From positions 27,152,089 to 27,216,088 of the forward strand of contig NC_065922.1 of NCBI RefSeq assembly GCF_024586455.1: 64,000 nt of DNA, written 5' to 3'. Of this stretch, positions 10,618 to 22,874 are shown piece after piece (the first letter of the stretch is position 1; each line of letters opens with the position of its first letter). The stretch comes from Bactrocera neohumeralis (taxonomy: Eukaryota; Arthropoda; Insecta; Diptera; Tephritidae). The notes below the pieces were generated by a model. The model did no database searches, was not told the DNA's origin, and saw only the letters and a program-made list of their open reading frames with translations. Both the position numbers and the translations under genes were made by a program.

Positions 10618-10770
10618 GCTATTGGGTGACCCAGCATCACGTTTTTCTAGCATTGTTTATTTTGCTTTTCCGATGTTATTTTTATTAACAGAGGTTGATG
10701 AACTACTCGCATGAGCCAAGCTTTCGATGACTCCACGACCTTCTTTGAATGCTTTGGGCCACTCGAGGCG
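10618..10770 (-). pseudogene. Mariner transposase HTH fragment (different lineage)
   Basis: The minus strand keeps EWPKAFKEGRGVIESLAHAS, then STSVNKNNIGKAK, a stop, and TMLEKRD. This is the second half of a mariner HTH plus the linker seen as E-W-x-K-x-F-K-E-G-R-E-x-I-E in several insect mariners. Only about 50 codons remain and no terminal repeats are visible. It lies 140 bp beyond the family C element but is a separate lineage. Confidence 0.65.
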
Positions 10771-11219
10771 TTTTTGCCTTGATCTGGTGAAAGCTGAATC
10801 ATCGAGGAGGTTGTGTTGGGGTGATTATATCTTGTTTTCTTCCAAATAGCAGATGCAGCTGGCTTTTGGTATAATCAGTCTTAACTGCATGGATCCCTTG
10901 CGGAGAGTGAAGAGTTTTCTGAACCAGAAAAACTTTGCGACTGTACAGCTGCTGGTAGTCGACCAGCGCTTGCTTATCTGGTCTGGAGCTCAACACTAGA
11001 TACCAACGGAGTTCTGACGCGTTCCCATTACGTAGTTCAAATCACAGGTTTCTAATTATCGCAGCATATTCCTCTCTATCTCTTGCCACATCTATGGGGT
11101 TGCTAACGTTCTAAATTCCTTTCCATTGTCGAATGTTTCGAAGCCAAACTTGTCTAATCATAAAATAACTCGATACTAGGGACATGGAATCTAGACATCT
11201 TTTCACTAGTCTTAAGCGC
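10771..11219. other. Spacer, no gene seen
   Basis: A frame at 10799-10996 on the minus strand has no recognisable features. It may be decayed LINE sequence continuing the RNase H fragment at 11220-11480, but I see no supporting motif. Confidence 0.35.
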
Positions 11220-11480
11220 ACAGATATCGATCTCAAGGCTAATATCGCTGCCCTAATATTGGAATCTGAAGGAGGCTACGCCATGGAGCAGCTGCCTTTA
11301 TGGCAGCCACCCCCTCTTGTAAGACGCTGCAGTGGTCAGAAAACTTAAAACCAGAGTTGTTGGAAAATTCCCAGCAGTGTACTCATTCACCAACCTTGCC
11401 CGTGAACTTTAATCCATCCGTAAAAAATCTCACTGCCTGTCCCCTCCAGTGAGTCCTTCTCTCCCATGCCTCCCTCGAAG
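11220..11480 (-). pseudogene. LINE RNase H domain fragment
   Basis: On the minus strand: RRTHWRGQAVRFFTDGLKF, then TGKVGE, a stop, VHCWEF, SDHCSVLQEGVAAIKAAA and LLQIPILGQRY. TDG is the first catalytic aspartate region of RNase H (usually TDGS), and the V-x-Q-A-E-V-A-A-I block carries the glutamate, here read as LQEGVAAI. This order belongs to the RNase H that follows RT in R1/LOA/I-type LINEs. It contains a stop and lacks the flanking RT, so it is a fragment. Confidence 0.7.
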
Positions 11481-11694
11481 ATATGTGAGCAGAAAAGCGT
11501 CAGCTAGAGCTAGGTTCGGCGATCAGATAATCCAAGTAATTTGGACTGAAATCAAAGTGTGCGAGTATTTCAGAGTGACTAGGCTCGTAGTCTTTTTACT
11601 TAGTTTCATAAGCTTGCTCACATATTGTGTTCTTAATTATCGGTGTTATCGCCTAAGCAACTTTTTTCCGCCTCTATGCTTGGCAACTTTGTAA

Positions 11695-12250
11695 AAATTC
11701 CATATACAACAAGTATCTAAGAGCAAAGTTCAGGTATAACCGAACATTTCATACTCTTTCAACTTACAAAGATAACGGACATATGCGGTGTAAACTCATA
11801 TCTATATAAGGTATATGATGCCCAAGGAAAGGAAAGCATTGACCCGATTCAACATTAATTTTTGACTTACAGATATACTACTATCAGGAAAGGATTTTAT
11901 ATGAATTTCAATTTATATCTCAAACATTTACCGATATTTCCAGTAAAAGGTCAACTATATGCTCTCGGGTCCACATATTCGGCACCTTAACAGTTCCATT
12001 TTTACAACTTTTGTTTGTAAAGTGGCATATTCCAAAGGCATTGTTCGTGAAAAGTTGTACACAGGAAGGCGAAAGATTTAAATGGAATTTCAAATTGTGT
12101 TATATGGGAAGTAGTCATGCTTGTCGTCCGATTTTACTAATTTTCATATTGTAAAATAAGAATGTCAGTAGAATATCATATATCGAATTTGGTTGAAATC
12201 GGTCGAGGTATAAGATTTCACCTTTCATCTTTATGTCATCCAGAAGAGGC
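11695..12250 (+). repeat. Degenerate copy of a dispersed repeat (TAACCGAACATTT type)
   Basis: Starts near AGAGCAAAGTTCAGGTATAA and CCGAACATTTCATACTCTTT, a decayed version of the start of the 14951 and 62949 repeats, and ends near TCGAATTTGGTTGAAATCGG. The interior diverges from those two copies, so it is a related subfamily. No coding content. Confidence 0.6.
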
Positions 12251-14950
12251 CATTAGTTTACTAGACTGGGCTGTTCAGATGTGATCTTTCAAAACAAGTC
12301 TACACAAACAAAAGTAAATGTCTGTCAAATGGTCAGATTTGACAAAAATTGGTGTAGATTTTGCAGTCTCAATATTTTTTGGCAGTTTCAATTAAGAAGA
12401 TCTAACTATCCAACCTCTGCAAGATTTATATCCGAGGTCCTTGAAAGAAAGTTGAAATAGATGGTCAAGCACTCAGAGAGCCGTTCCACTATGAACAGTT
12501 GATACAAATGATATAGTAACGCCGGTATACAATATGGACTCCGAAAAAATGCGAATATACATAAATAACCTCTCAGTAGAATCCATTATAATTCAAGCCA
12601 AACTTCCAAAAGTTTATTGTTGATCGAGACTGCCCACACTTTATGCTTATTTTCACTTGAATATCTAAAGAACACATCAGCATGCAATGAATGAGCTCTA
12701 GAACATTACCGCATGTAATCCCCCAAAAAAGTTTACTTATTTCAAGTGTATGCTGGCCTTTGCGGCTGAGGAATACATGGTTGTTGGCATAAAAGTGGAT
12801 GTTGGCAGTCTAGTAAGTGAGCTGCTAAAAGCACAAAGTGATATAAAGTGGGCTGTGGCAGATTTGCCCGAGGTTTTTTATACTTTGTAATTTTATTGTT
12901 AGTTTAAAAGTATTTATTTTATAACTCTTTGTGATATATTTTTAATGCTTGTGTTTTCATTTGTGTTCGCAATGTGGAATTCGTATGGCGTTATTAGAAA
13001 GTGAGGTACTTATTTATGAATTTACTATGAATATCAGTCAACAGGCCGTTTATATTGAGGAATTTTTTCATATCTCAAAATTTTTTTAGGTGATCAACAC
13101 TCTCCCCAAATGACCTCATATTTATTAATATACTATTCTTATTTAGACTTAGGTAGAAAGTCTGATGATTCTTAACTAAATTAGTCCGAGAAATTTACTG
13201 ACTTCTGAACTAGTCTGGTATAAATAATAAAAAGAAGAGATATAATTGAAAAAGATGGGAAATCTCAAGATCTTCTTCACATTAGATTAGAATAGATTTT
13301 TAAATATTATTTAAGTAAAGACGCAGAGAGATATAAGTAAGTAAAAGTCTTCTCATCCTTGAATTCTCAATGGCAACTCTTCTGCTCTCATTTTAAAAAC
13401 TTCAGATTAAATTTACTGGAAACTTTTAATTTTTCAGCCATTATTTTTCTATTATTCTGTCCGTTTGTTATTCGCTCGCTTAGCAGTGTTCCTTTTTTTC
13501 TATATTTTTCAACAATTTCTCGCAAGAACGTTTGCATTTTTCTGTTTTGTGGTTTGTAACTTTCTTTGCCGGTTTCCTTAATATTTTTTCTTTGTCTGTT
13601 TAAATGCACTTCCTCTCACTTCCTTTTATGCTGTCTGGTTGGTTTGGCAAATCAATAAATTTGAGTGGAATCGCAATACATAAATTGAACCCATAAATGC
13701 CTGGAGTGTGCAAAAAGTTTGTAAAGATACAGTACTTAGTACAGATGCCGCTGATATAATCGTACATAGTTTTTGTTGGCAAGCAACCAATAAATGAAGT
13801 TTGAAACGACATGTGTAGAGATTAGTTTAGTTGGAGAGTTGTGTTACTGTACTTATATAAATGTACGTATGTCTCAGGTAATATAAACATTTGTGGGGAT
13901 TGTTAATTTTTGAGTATAAAAAACAAGTAAGGAAACGATTAATTTGGGTGAAACAGATTGTTGAGTTCTCTTAAAATTAGTGAAGAACTCTGAGATTTTT
14001 GAAAAACATGAAGGAGAGGGAAAATCTCAGAAATCGTTACTTAATTATTATACTTACTATATATATTATTCGAAGGATTAAATTAGCTGAAACTTAGCTC
14101 CATTTTTTATTGAACTTTACTTTTCATATGATTTTTCAATTCATCTCAACATATGTGTGAAATGAGAACTAGGTGCTGGTACGCGTATGTAGCAATACCT
14201 CAGCAAACTGTATTAAGCTAGCTTCCATATTGATCAACATAATTGGTGCGTTAACTTTTGCAGAGGATGTCAGAATATCCCATGATCTTGAAACGATTTT
14301 TTATGAATAGAACTGCCTAATTAATATATCGTGTTAGTTGTCTATGGGTTAACATGAGGTCAACCGAGATATTGGTCTAATCGTTCTATGAGATTGATAT
14401 ATGATTATATATGTATACTTTAGATTTCACTATCGATAAAATCGATTCTTGATCAATACAAGCATCTTGACGCTTAATCTGATATTCCACACACTTGCTA
14501 TTAACCTCGGCTGGGCTGGCCCTTAGTACCTTAAACGTTTAGTATATCCACAGCTACGTTGTTAAGTACCTTTTGATATCAGACTAGCATATACTCGCTT
14601 CATACCTAAAATATTAAAAAAATGTGTTGAGTCGATCGATTACAGATGGTGAGATCCTTTAATATCCTCTGATGCCAAAAATACGATTTTCAAGCCTTGT
14701 TTTCTTTTTTCTTTTAACTTTTTCGATGTTCATGTACCTGTTTCGATGACAAACAGAGTTGCATAGATCACTCGCATGTTTCAAATGGATCAGTTCGAAT
14801 AAAGTTTGATCATATGATATACAATTTTTAAATACGCTAAGGTAATTTGTGAGATAGAAAAACTTACTAAACCGTGGAAAGTTTTGAGTTTGCTTGTTTC
14901 TCAAATACCAGCAGATACAGAGGGACTTTCAATAAGGTGAAATGATTTAA
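12251..14950. other. Long AT-rich stretch without recognised genes
   Basis: No domains, terminal repeats or RNA genes recognised. Frames on both strands at 13359-13812 and 14659-14904 are low-complexity AT-driven sequence. A fragment reading ACAAGTAAGGAAACG at 13923 resembles the start of the 1 kb dispersed repeat but does not continue it. Confidence 0.4.
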
Positions 14951-15967
14951 AAAAAAACAAGTAAGGAAGGGCTAAGTTCGGGTGTCACCGAACATTTTAT
15001 ACTCTCGCTTGATAAAGGGATAATCGAGATTTCATTATCCGTCATTTACATATTTTTCAAATACCGCATTTGTGTAAAGTTTTATTCCGCTATCATCATT
15101 GGTTCCTAATGTATATATTATACTGAGAAGGCATCAGATGGAATTCAAAATAGCGCTATATTGGAAAGAAAGCGTGGTTGTGAACCGATTTCACCCATAT
15201 TTCGTACATGTCATCAGGGTGTTAAGAAAATATTATATACCGAATTTCATTGAAATCGGTCTAGTAGTTCCTGAGATATGGTTTTGGGCCTATAAGTGGG
15301 CGACGCCACGCCCATTTTCAAAAAAAGCCTGGGTGCAGCTTCCTTCTGCCATTTTTTCCTTAAAATTTAGTGTTTCTGACGTTTTTTGTTTGTCGGTTAA
15401 CGCACTTTTAGTGATTTTCAACATAACCTTTGTATGGGAGGTGGGCGTGGTTATTATCCGATTTCTTCCATTTTTGAACTGTATATGGAAATGTCTGAAG
15501 GAAATAACTCTATAGAGTTTGGTTGACATAGCTATAATAGTTTCCGAGATATGTACAAAAAACTTAGTAGGGGGCGGGGCCGCGTCCACTTTTCCAAAAA
15601 AATTACGTCCAAATATGCCCCTCCCTATTGCGATCCTTATGGCTTAGTTATGACACTTTATAGGTTTTCGGTTTTCGCCATTTTGTGGGCGTGGCAGTTG
15701 GCCGATTTTGCCCATTTTCGAACTTAACCTTCTTATGGAGCCAAGAAATACGTGTACCAAGTTTCATCATGGTATCTCAATTTTTACTCAAGTTACAGCT
15801 TGCACGGACAGACGGACGGGCGGACAGACAGACATCCGGATTTCAACTCTACTCGTCACCCTGATCACTTATACCAAAGTATAACCCTATATCTGACTCT
15901 TTTAGTTTTAGGACTGTGAACAAAACTATAATACTCTCCTTAGCAACTTTGTTGCGAGAGTATAAAA
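14951..15967 (+). repeat. ~1 kb dispersed repeat, copy 1 (unclassified, subterminal inverted repeats)
   Basis: Begins AACAAGTAAGGAAGGGCTAA then GTTCGGGTGTCACCGAAC and TTTTATACTCTCGC; ends GCAACTTTGTTGCGAGAG then TATAAAA. The 14-base TTTTATACTCTCGC near the start is the reverse complement of GCGAGAGTATAAAA at the end. Short palindromes sit at both ends (GTTCGGGTGTCACCGAAC and GCAACTTTGTTGC). A near-full copy in the same orientation lies at 62949-63980. Open frames inside (15099-15515 on + and 15290-15589 on -) are not protein-like and are open in both copies because the DNA itself is similar. I associate this repeat with tephritid genomes; the transposon class is unknown. Confidence 0.8.
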
Positions 15968-15984
15968 AGAAAACACTAAATGTT

Positions 15985-17400
15985 AAGGATATTCAAAAGT
16001 TTTTATTTTATGTGAAATACAATCGATACAATTAAGTTCTAAACATAGCATCATTCAAATGGGCTCCATGACTCCTTTTGCAGGAACGAATTCGGTGAAA
16101 CCAAATTTCAAGTCGTATGTCATGAATAACATTTTCAGTATTGACTTTCAAAGCTTGAAGAGAGTCTGGTTTATTGCTAAAGACCAATGTCTTCAAATAA
16201 GAGTGGACTAATGGTATTAAATCACAACTTCTTGGAGGCCATTGAATGTCACAATTTCTTGAAATAATTGAATCTCTGAACTCGCAACAATACGGTTGTT
16301 GCACGTGTCAAGTCAAACTTCTTTCAATGGCATCAAAAAAAATTGGTTATCATCGATCTATACAGCTCTGCATTGACAATAACGTTTTTAACAACTATTC
16401 ATCTACCGGATAGTTCTACCAGACCAAAAATAACAACAAAATGTCAATTTAGGGGAATTTAATGGTTGTTCATGAATAACTTGCGGATTTCCTTCGCGCC
16501 AGAATCGAGAGCTTTGTTTTTTTACCGCACCATTCAGAGCCTCATCAAAGAAAAACATTTTCTTAAAAAGACGCTATCGTTTTCAAGTTGTTTGAACACA
16601 AAATCAGTAAATTCAGAATCTTTATGGTGTTTCAATGGCTTCAGTTGTTGGAGTTTTATGGCGGACAATTGACTGGGCCATTTCGACAGATAACACGTTC
16701 ACCAAAATTGGTTTTCAATAAATCGATTGTGACATTCGCTGTGTGTGTATTGTTCAAGTCCATATCAACCAACTTGGGCCAAAAATATTCGGATATCATT
16801 GATCATCACGGAAGAAGCACGGGCCAATGACGCCGCCGGTCCATAAACTGCACCAAACCGTATTTTTTTTTGGAAAGCAATGGTGACTCATGGAGTACGT
16901 GGGGTTTGCTGCCTGACCAATAACACATAGTTTACTTATTGACGAGGCCATTCAGCCAGAAATGAGCTTCATCGCTGAAGATGATTTTTCGATCAAAATC
17001 CGACCCATTTTCAAGTTCTCAGCCCAACTAACAAGCACAAAACGATTCTGGTGGTCAAGCGGCTTCAGTTCCTGTGTCAGTTTGATCATGTAAGATGTAA
17101 GCCAAGATCTTTTCGCAAAATTCGTCACAACGACGTCGCAGAGATACCCAACGCTTAAGAACGACGTGTAAGAGACTGATTTAGGTCTTCCTCAATTGAT
17201 GCGCTTGCGGCAGCAGTATTCTTGACACTGCATTCAATTTCGATAGTAAATTTTAATGATTTTGACTCGTTGTTGAATCGTATATCTTTCCATGATGAAA
17301 TGGCAAACTTTGCTGAAGAGAAATGTCAAAAGAGCGGGGAAAAATATGGCGTCGTTTGCTGTCCCTATCGGTTTACCTTCGAGGACCCGTGTTGAAGCCC
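15985..17400 (-). mobile_element. Tc1-like (IS630/Tc1/mariner superfamily) element, copy 1 of family D
   Basis: The minus-strand transposase relic spans 16030-17293. The 5' flank (17294-17400, around CGGTTTACCTTCGAGGACCC) is matched by the isolated piece at 47465-47675 and so belongs to the element. The 3' flank near 15990-16030 resembles that of the 43085 copy (ATTCAAA then a T-rich run). Clear terminal repeats are not evident. Confidence 0.7.
16030..17293 (-). pseudogene. Tc1-like transposase relic (family D, PPRSCDL type), near full length
   Basis: Starts at 17293 with MERYTIQQRVKIIKIYY, followed by a stop and shifts. Later come ASIEEDLNQ, KLTQELKPLDHQNRFVL, DEAHFWLNGLVNK with the first catalytic aspartate, and near the C-terminus CDIQWPPRSCDLIPL with the second aspartate region, SNKPDSLQALK and HLNDAMF. 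This order matches arthropod DDE transposases with an F-S-D-E-A-H-F-x-L-x-G-x-V-N-K box and a W-P-P-R-S-C-D-L-T-P-L-D box. Length is about normal for the family (roughly 400 residues), but stops and frameshifts are throughout. Confidence 0.8.
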
Positions 17401-18720
17401 GTATTAGCGTAGCTATTTAATTATCTGAAAAAAATTAATTCCTCGTGAATATGTGCAATGTTGAGACATGTTACGGCATGACGTGAGGTTTTTCGAAAAT
17501 TTATTTAGTACGAGTATATTTTCATAATTAGGGGTTTCACATAGTCTCATAAAGTTACAAGTTATAACGATCCGAAAACATAGCGTTCAGAGTTGTACAA
17601 CTATTTGCGTAAACTTATTTTAGTATGCAATGCAACAACAAATTTTTTAAACTAGTATAAAAATTTATGATTTTATGATTTTACGATGCTGTATGACACG
17701 TTGTGAGTACCCCAAATATTTTAAAATAAGCTCAAAAGTGGTTAATCCCCCATTTATGAGTACTTCAATAGCTTTCCTGTAATATGTAATTATGTAAATT
17801 CTGGTTCATTCAAACTAAAGATGTGTTGGGGTGACTTTATAAAACTTTGTTACCTTTCTTTATTAAAATTTTAACTTTAAAATTTGGGAAAGGCTGCAGC
17901 TGAATTTCTAAATTATGCACAATAGCATTTAAAAGTTAATTTTCAAAGAGCGAAGATATGTTCGGAGTAAAAATAATTAAATTTGCGTAATTTCCTCGTA
18001 CGTTTGTGAATAGAAAGTAATCTAATGTTCTTATACTCATGTGTGGTTACTTTGCAACTTCTCTACACTGCGTCCATATATATGTATGTACATATACATA
18101 TACGTATATTTGTGTGTGTTTGCTTATATGTTTGTGTATTAGATGAATGTGTTTGCTTGCTCGTAGAGACATGCCCTTAGAAATAACAAACTTACTTGCC
18201 GTTATATGCGGTTATGTGTCGTACAAATGTTGCATGTTGCACGTACATACAGCTGTAATGTTGCTGTTAGCATTGAATTGTTTTGCGATTAAAACTTTGC
18301 GCTTCTCATTTAAGTATGGCAACGAGTTTGTGATGTGAGCGAAAACTTTGCCAAGAATAAGAGCAAAGTGACAGGCGACCACAAATACAATTTAATGTAT
18401 CTGAATGATATCTTAAATGGCACGATATAACTGTTTAAATGATTCTGTTTTATTTATGTACATATGTACTCGTATGTAAGCTTCGGTCTGGGAGTTACGA
18501 CAATACGTAGGAAATATAAGTTTTTTTATTAAAAAATGTTAAATTGGAAATGATTAATTTTTGACTCATGAAAGAAATTCATTAAATTAAAAGAGAATCC
18601 ATCTATAGAAAAACAATCTTCGAAGAAGAAAAAACGCGAATGTGTTTTTCAGAATAAAAACACATATAATTTAATGCCATGGCGAAGAATTTGGCATTAT
18701 GATAAAGATAAATGTTTGCC
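17401..18720. other. AT-rich spacer, no gene seen
   Basis: No recognised features apart from ACATATGTA tracts near 18080-18110 and 18460. The frame at 18147-18338 has no features that suggest a gene. Confidence 0.45.
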
Positions 18721-18724
18721 ATTT

Positions 18725-19120
18725 TGATGTAAAAATGATTTCGAGCAAGTGACTCCTAGCTGGCTCGAATAAATTCCAGCCGTTAGCCCTACTTTTCAAC
18801 CACCTTTTGCAGTAACACGTCGAATATTTTCTTCTAGAATGTCAATTGTCTCGGGCTCATTTCTGCAGGTACGCGATTTCACATAATCTCACTAAAATGA
18901 TGGGTGAACTTATCCGGATCTTCTTCGATACTCGCCAGCTCGTCAGCAATCATGCGTCTTTGGCGCGCACTTCTCAGCGACTCTGACGATCGGCAATATC
19001 CACTAGAGTAAACGTGGTAGGGAACTTATCCATACTTGCGCGAATTACCGACTCTTCTGGACGATTAAATCGATCAAATACCAAGCAACATTATTTTGGT
19101 AATGAATTTGCACGATTTGC
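18725..19120 (-). pseudogene. Tc1-like transposase, internally deleted relic (family D relative)
   Basis: On the minus strand: FDRFNRPEESVIRASMDKF, TLVDIADRQSR, SARQRRMIADELASIEEDPD, then directly NRVPAEM, VLLQKVVEK and RLEFIRA. The first block resembles the N-terminal HTH region with the S-A-R-S-x-E-N-I linker and A-S-I-E-E-D-P. The second resembles the extreme C-terminus (R-R-V-P-x-E-M-L and V-V-E-N-W-x-x-R-L). The DEAH and PPRSCDL catalytic parts are missing, so this copy carries an internal deletion. Frames shift several times; the assignment is by motif order only. Confidence 0.5.
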
Positions 19121-20869
19121 ATACGTTATTTCGGAGTAAGTCTTATGAAATGCCAAGCAAACTGAGTGTAAATGAAGTAACAGCTGTCAAAAGTCTTCTG
19201 AGTCTGCCCGAGTCTTCTTAATTCCTGTGTGATGAGGATTATCTACTCTTTTGAAGTATCCACAGAAACAGTCGTTTCTCCGAAGTCCGGTCTCGTTTAC
19301 ACTAAATTTTCAGTATAGAAAGGGTTTTTTAACCACAAAAACATTTTGAAAACTTGGTTGAAGTCGGAATAAGCAAAAGTTCCTACCAATAGTCTCTGGT
19401 TCTCTTAAAATGGACTTGATACGACATTAACAACAGCGAAGACTTTTTGGTGGTTGTTAAACTTTCAGTAATACATCGAAGTCTTTATACGAGAATACCA
19501 GACACATCTAAGTAAGAAACTTTTGTTTTGAAGCCGAAACTACTATTAAAAAACTCACCGAAATAAATTGAGGAAAATGTCTTCAAAAAGTCAAAACGGA
19601 CTTATGCTAATTGCTTGAACTAGTGTTCAAAAAATTTGTGTTAAACATCCAGTAGTACTCGTATATACGAAATGCCAGATACATAGTATAAGTAAAAAAA
19701 TTTCAACTTTGGAGCCAAAACTTATTAAATAATTCTTACATAAACCGTTTGAGAAGTTAAGGTGCGTGCGAATGAAATGCTAACTGTTAAATGTGATGCG
19801 CCTAAAAGTGTGTTTGTAAAAATGTGATAATAAACAGTAAGGCGTGTGCAAAAATGAGGTAATATAAACCCAAACACAGTATTTAAAAGTTTTCTGAGAC
19901 ATTTTGTTAATGACTCTTTCAAAAACACATCCGCATAATATTGCTGTTGCCAGTTACGGTACATACATAATTATTTGTTGTTTGCAAATTTGTCAAAAAG
20001 TATGTCAAACATTTAAAATTGGTAATCACCACAAAAGCTACTTAACGCACTTCCTTTTCATATACTGGACTGTTGACAACTGCCGGTGGCGCTAAGTTGT
20101 TGCTGTTTTTGTTGTTCTCAGCTGTGCTGCTGTAAATATGGCCAAACTTAAGCGCATTATATGGAACATGAAACACCAGCAAAATAATAGCAACAATAAT
20201 GTTTGTTTCCGGTTTTACGCAATAGTTCGCTGTCGCCTTAGCAATGCCTCAACATCATTGTGCTACGTTCTTCGACATCAACTGCCACAACATGGCCGCA
20301 TTTTATATGCAAATTCAGGGAAGAAACGCAAAACTTTAACGGTATTTATGCAAAATACCTACGGAAAGGTAAGACATACCAGCATGAGGAAAAAGAAAGA
20401 GAAATAAAATAAATGGCATGACATAAATAGAAGGGGGCGCAGGAGGCGTATCAAATGAATGGAATTCCAAAGATTATTTAAAGGGCGATGACATCTGAGA
20501 AGTTAAACAGTTTGCGATTGACTGAAAATGACTGGGGAAACTATTGAGAAGCTGTGGCAAGTGCGTTCGAGAGTAACGATGTGCGAGCTCTTTTAAAGAG
20601 AGTTTTTTCAAAAAGTTTGGACTACGTCTCGCGCAATTTTGACGACTTTGTACACCGCAGTCGCGGAACATATTGAAAGGGGTTAGAAAAATGTCAAATT
20701 TGAGGATCCAGAGTTAAGTCACATGGTGTTTACTTACTTATGTATTCGATATTGTTGATCCAGGTTGGGAAGGAAATCCGTGAAGCCTTTGTGGTTCAAA
20801 CCTCAGGCTTATGAACAGGAAAACACCCATATTTTCTTAATTAATTTGTACACTAATACTCTCCTACTA
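19121..20869. other. Spacer, no gene recognised
   Basis: AT-rich to about 20000, then a small GC-richer part at 20040-20420. Frames at 20138-20407 (+) and 20474-20671 (-) have no recognisable features. Confidence 0.4.
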
Positions 20870-21330
20870 TCGGTAGCTAGTTGAGTGTCAGACTGTTTTG
20901 GAGCCGATGAACTCACAAGAGAAGGCAACCATATCCTGACTACGTAGCATTGGATAGCAGCTAGATCTACCTCAACCTCTTGCGTTCTAGTGCCAGACCT
21001 CTGGACTTCGCGTGAGCTTAGCATGCACTGGTCAATAACATGGTGCTGTACGATACTTCTGTTATAGGGTAGACGGCAAGAAACTCACCGTACTACTTGT
21101 TCTCAGTAAGGTCGGTCGGTTTCAAGGAAGATCTTAATGGATATTGTCCAAACCATGCGGTAGGGCTGAAAATCTTCCCGGGTTGTAATTGTCAGAGTTA
21201 TATTGAGAAAGATGAGGTGGAAATACCCACGATTTTTCTTCTCCTTTGTTCAGCTTTTGCAAAACTGAATCACTCGGCAGTCATATCTTTGACGAACCTA
21301 TTGAAATAGTCGGAATTGGTATTAGCTGTC
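20870..21330 (+). pseudogene. LINE relic: RNase H tail and CCHC-like knuckle
   Basis: Read on the plus strand in changing frames: GADELTREGNHIL, the end of RNase H (usually G-N-x-x-A-D-E-L-A-R-x-G); then PDLWTSRELSMHWSITW, the W-x-x-L-x-x-x-x-x-W spacer; then GYCPNHAVGLKIFPGCNCQS and YIEKDEVEIPTIFLLLCSAF. The last pair corresponds to the L-T-G-H-x-P-x-x-x-H-x-x-x-L and C-x-x-C-x-E-x-E-E-x-x-x-H-x-L-x-x-C-P-A-F knuckle of R1/LOA-like LINEs, with His and Pro residues changed. It is one of the few LINE pieces on the plus strand here. Confidence 0.65.
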
Positions 21331-21449
21331 TTAAATATTTGTTTTAGACTCAAAGCGCTCGGTGTTCGGTGTTTTCAGGTGTCTAATTGGGATGCATTTG
21401 TAGCATCGATTTTTAACCAAACCTAATCTAACTTAATACTCTTCTCTTT

Positions 21450-21546
21450 AGGAAATATTTATTTTATAATTAGTACATAAATCAGCAAATCCATAAAATA
21501 GGTTAGATCTATCCGATAGAGACCGATAGTCAGATAAATATTTCCT
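21450..21546. repeat. 97-bp segment bounded by a perfect 13-bp inverted repeat
   Basis: AGGAAATATTTAT at 21450-21462 and ATAAATATTTCCT at 21534-21546 are exact reverse complements. The short AT-rich interior has no other structure, and no target duplication is obvious. It could be a tiny MITE-like remnant or chance in AT-rich DNA. Confidence 0.5.
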
Positions 21547-22874
21547 AACGTCAAACAAATGTTCGAGATACTAGGTTTTTGCCTGCCAAGACTTAACTCA
21601 CAGTCATAAATTTCAAACGTTGGACTATTTGGTGAATCGTGGCATCATGATTAAGTATATTAGCATCTGGTGACACAAGATTTAGAGCAAAACCTTTCCA
21701 TTAGAGAAATCTAGATCGCAGAAAATATTAGCGAGCCTAAGGTTCGGAAGTAGGTGTTTTCCTGCGACGGTTTTGAAAAACAGTTCGTCGGCAAGTCGGG
21801 ATTTCGTTATGGCATGAGACGTAATATTGATTGGTAAACCTAATATTGAGTCTATAGGAAAGCTTGGTATCCCATCCTTGGTTTTTTCTATCTAATTTCA
21901 AACATGTCTTGCTGTCAAAGTTTCTTTTCTTTAGAGAATCCTATCTTTTCAAACAAAAATTAATATTACGCAGCCTAATTCCGGTTTGTTTTTTAGAGAA
22001 CTCCATTAAAAGCTCGTGAGTCACCACATTCAGCCAACAAACAGACGAATAATTTACTTAAAGCCTTCATACAGCGGAACTCCCATATCTTTAAGCCGGA
22101 AAAGCAGTGTATCAACAAATATAGCAACTTAAAGTTGAAGAGCTTATTGTTAAACTCCCCTTACTTCACTTCACTTCCCTTTCTAGGTCACCATAACTTG
22201 TTCCTTTCTACTACCTTTCCCTTAAATTAATCTTTTGTGTTCGCAAATTTAATATTTTAAGTAATTTTCATTTCTCCAAAGTTGTTAAGCGGCATATTAT
22301 CAAATTTCCTTAATGCAGAGGCCAAAAGGTAAAGTTCTTTGAGGTTTTGCCTTCTACTCACCCATTCGTGCATCAGAGTTATGTTTATAAATTCCTGCAC
22401 TTTAAGTTGCCCTGCCTGACTCTGGTCATTCCCACTTACAACAATGCAACTTATTTCAGCCAGCTTGCTGGAAATTTTCGCCTCTTCCGTTGAGCAGGTC
22501 TTCAATGTGTCTGACATCAACAAGGAAAGCATATTAAATGTAAACATAAGGAGTCGCCGGGAGTGGAAGTGCAGTGTTGAAAGCAAGGCTGTTGAGACAA
22601 AGGAGCCGTAATAATATTGCGATATGATTCATATTTTTTGTAAGTGCTATAAGTAAACAGTACATTCATGACAGAGAATAGTTTTTATAACATTTGGTCC
22701 GATGTTGAAAAGTTGTTTAACTTAGTGGGCCTGAAAATCCAAAAATTTTCTAACAAGGTTATATTTTTATGCAGTTTGTTTTGTTTCCTCATTTTGACGG
22801 CTTTACGGAGGTTCAGTAATCTCTTCGTTTCGTCTAAGGTAATAACAATATTTAATAAATCGAAATTTTCTAGG
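21547..22874. other. Spacer with one orphan 109-codon frame
   Basis: Contains an open frame on the minus strand at 22257-22586 (109 residues). It starts at a methionine, is compositionally balanced and includes VVSGNDQSQAGQLKVQEF, but I recognise no family. It might be a decayed chemoreceptor-like or LINE-derived frame; neither can be shown. Confidence 0.35.

Noticed and set aside
15099..15589. Overlapping 138- and 99-codon frames inside the 1 kb repeat, also open at 63367-63610
   Set aside because: The frames are open in both copies because the DNA itself is closely similar; the sequences are not protein-like and overlap on opposite strands. Treated as noncoding repeat.
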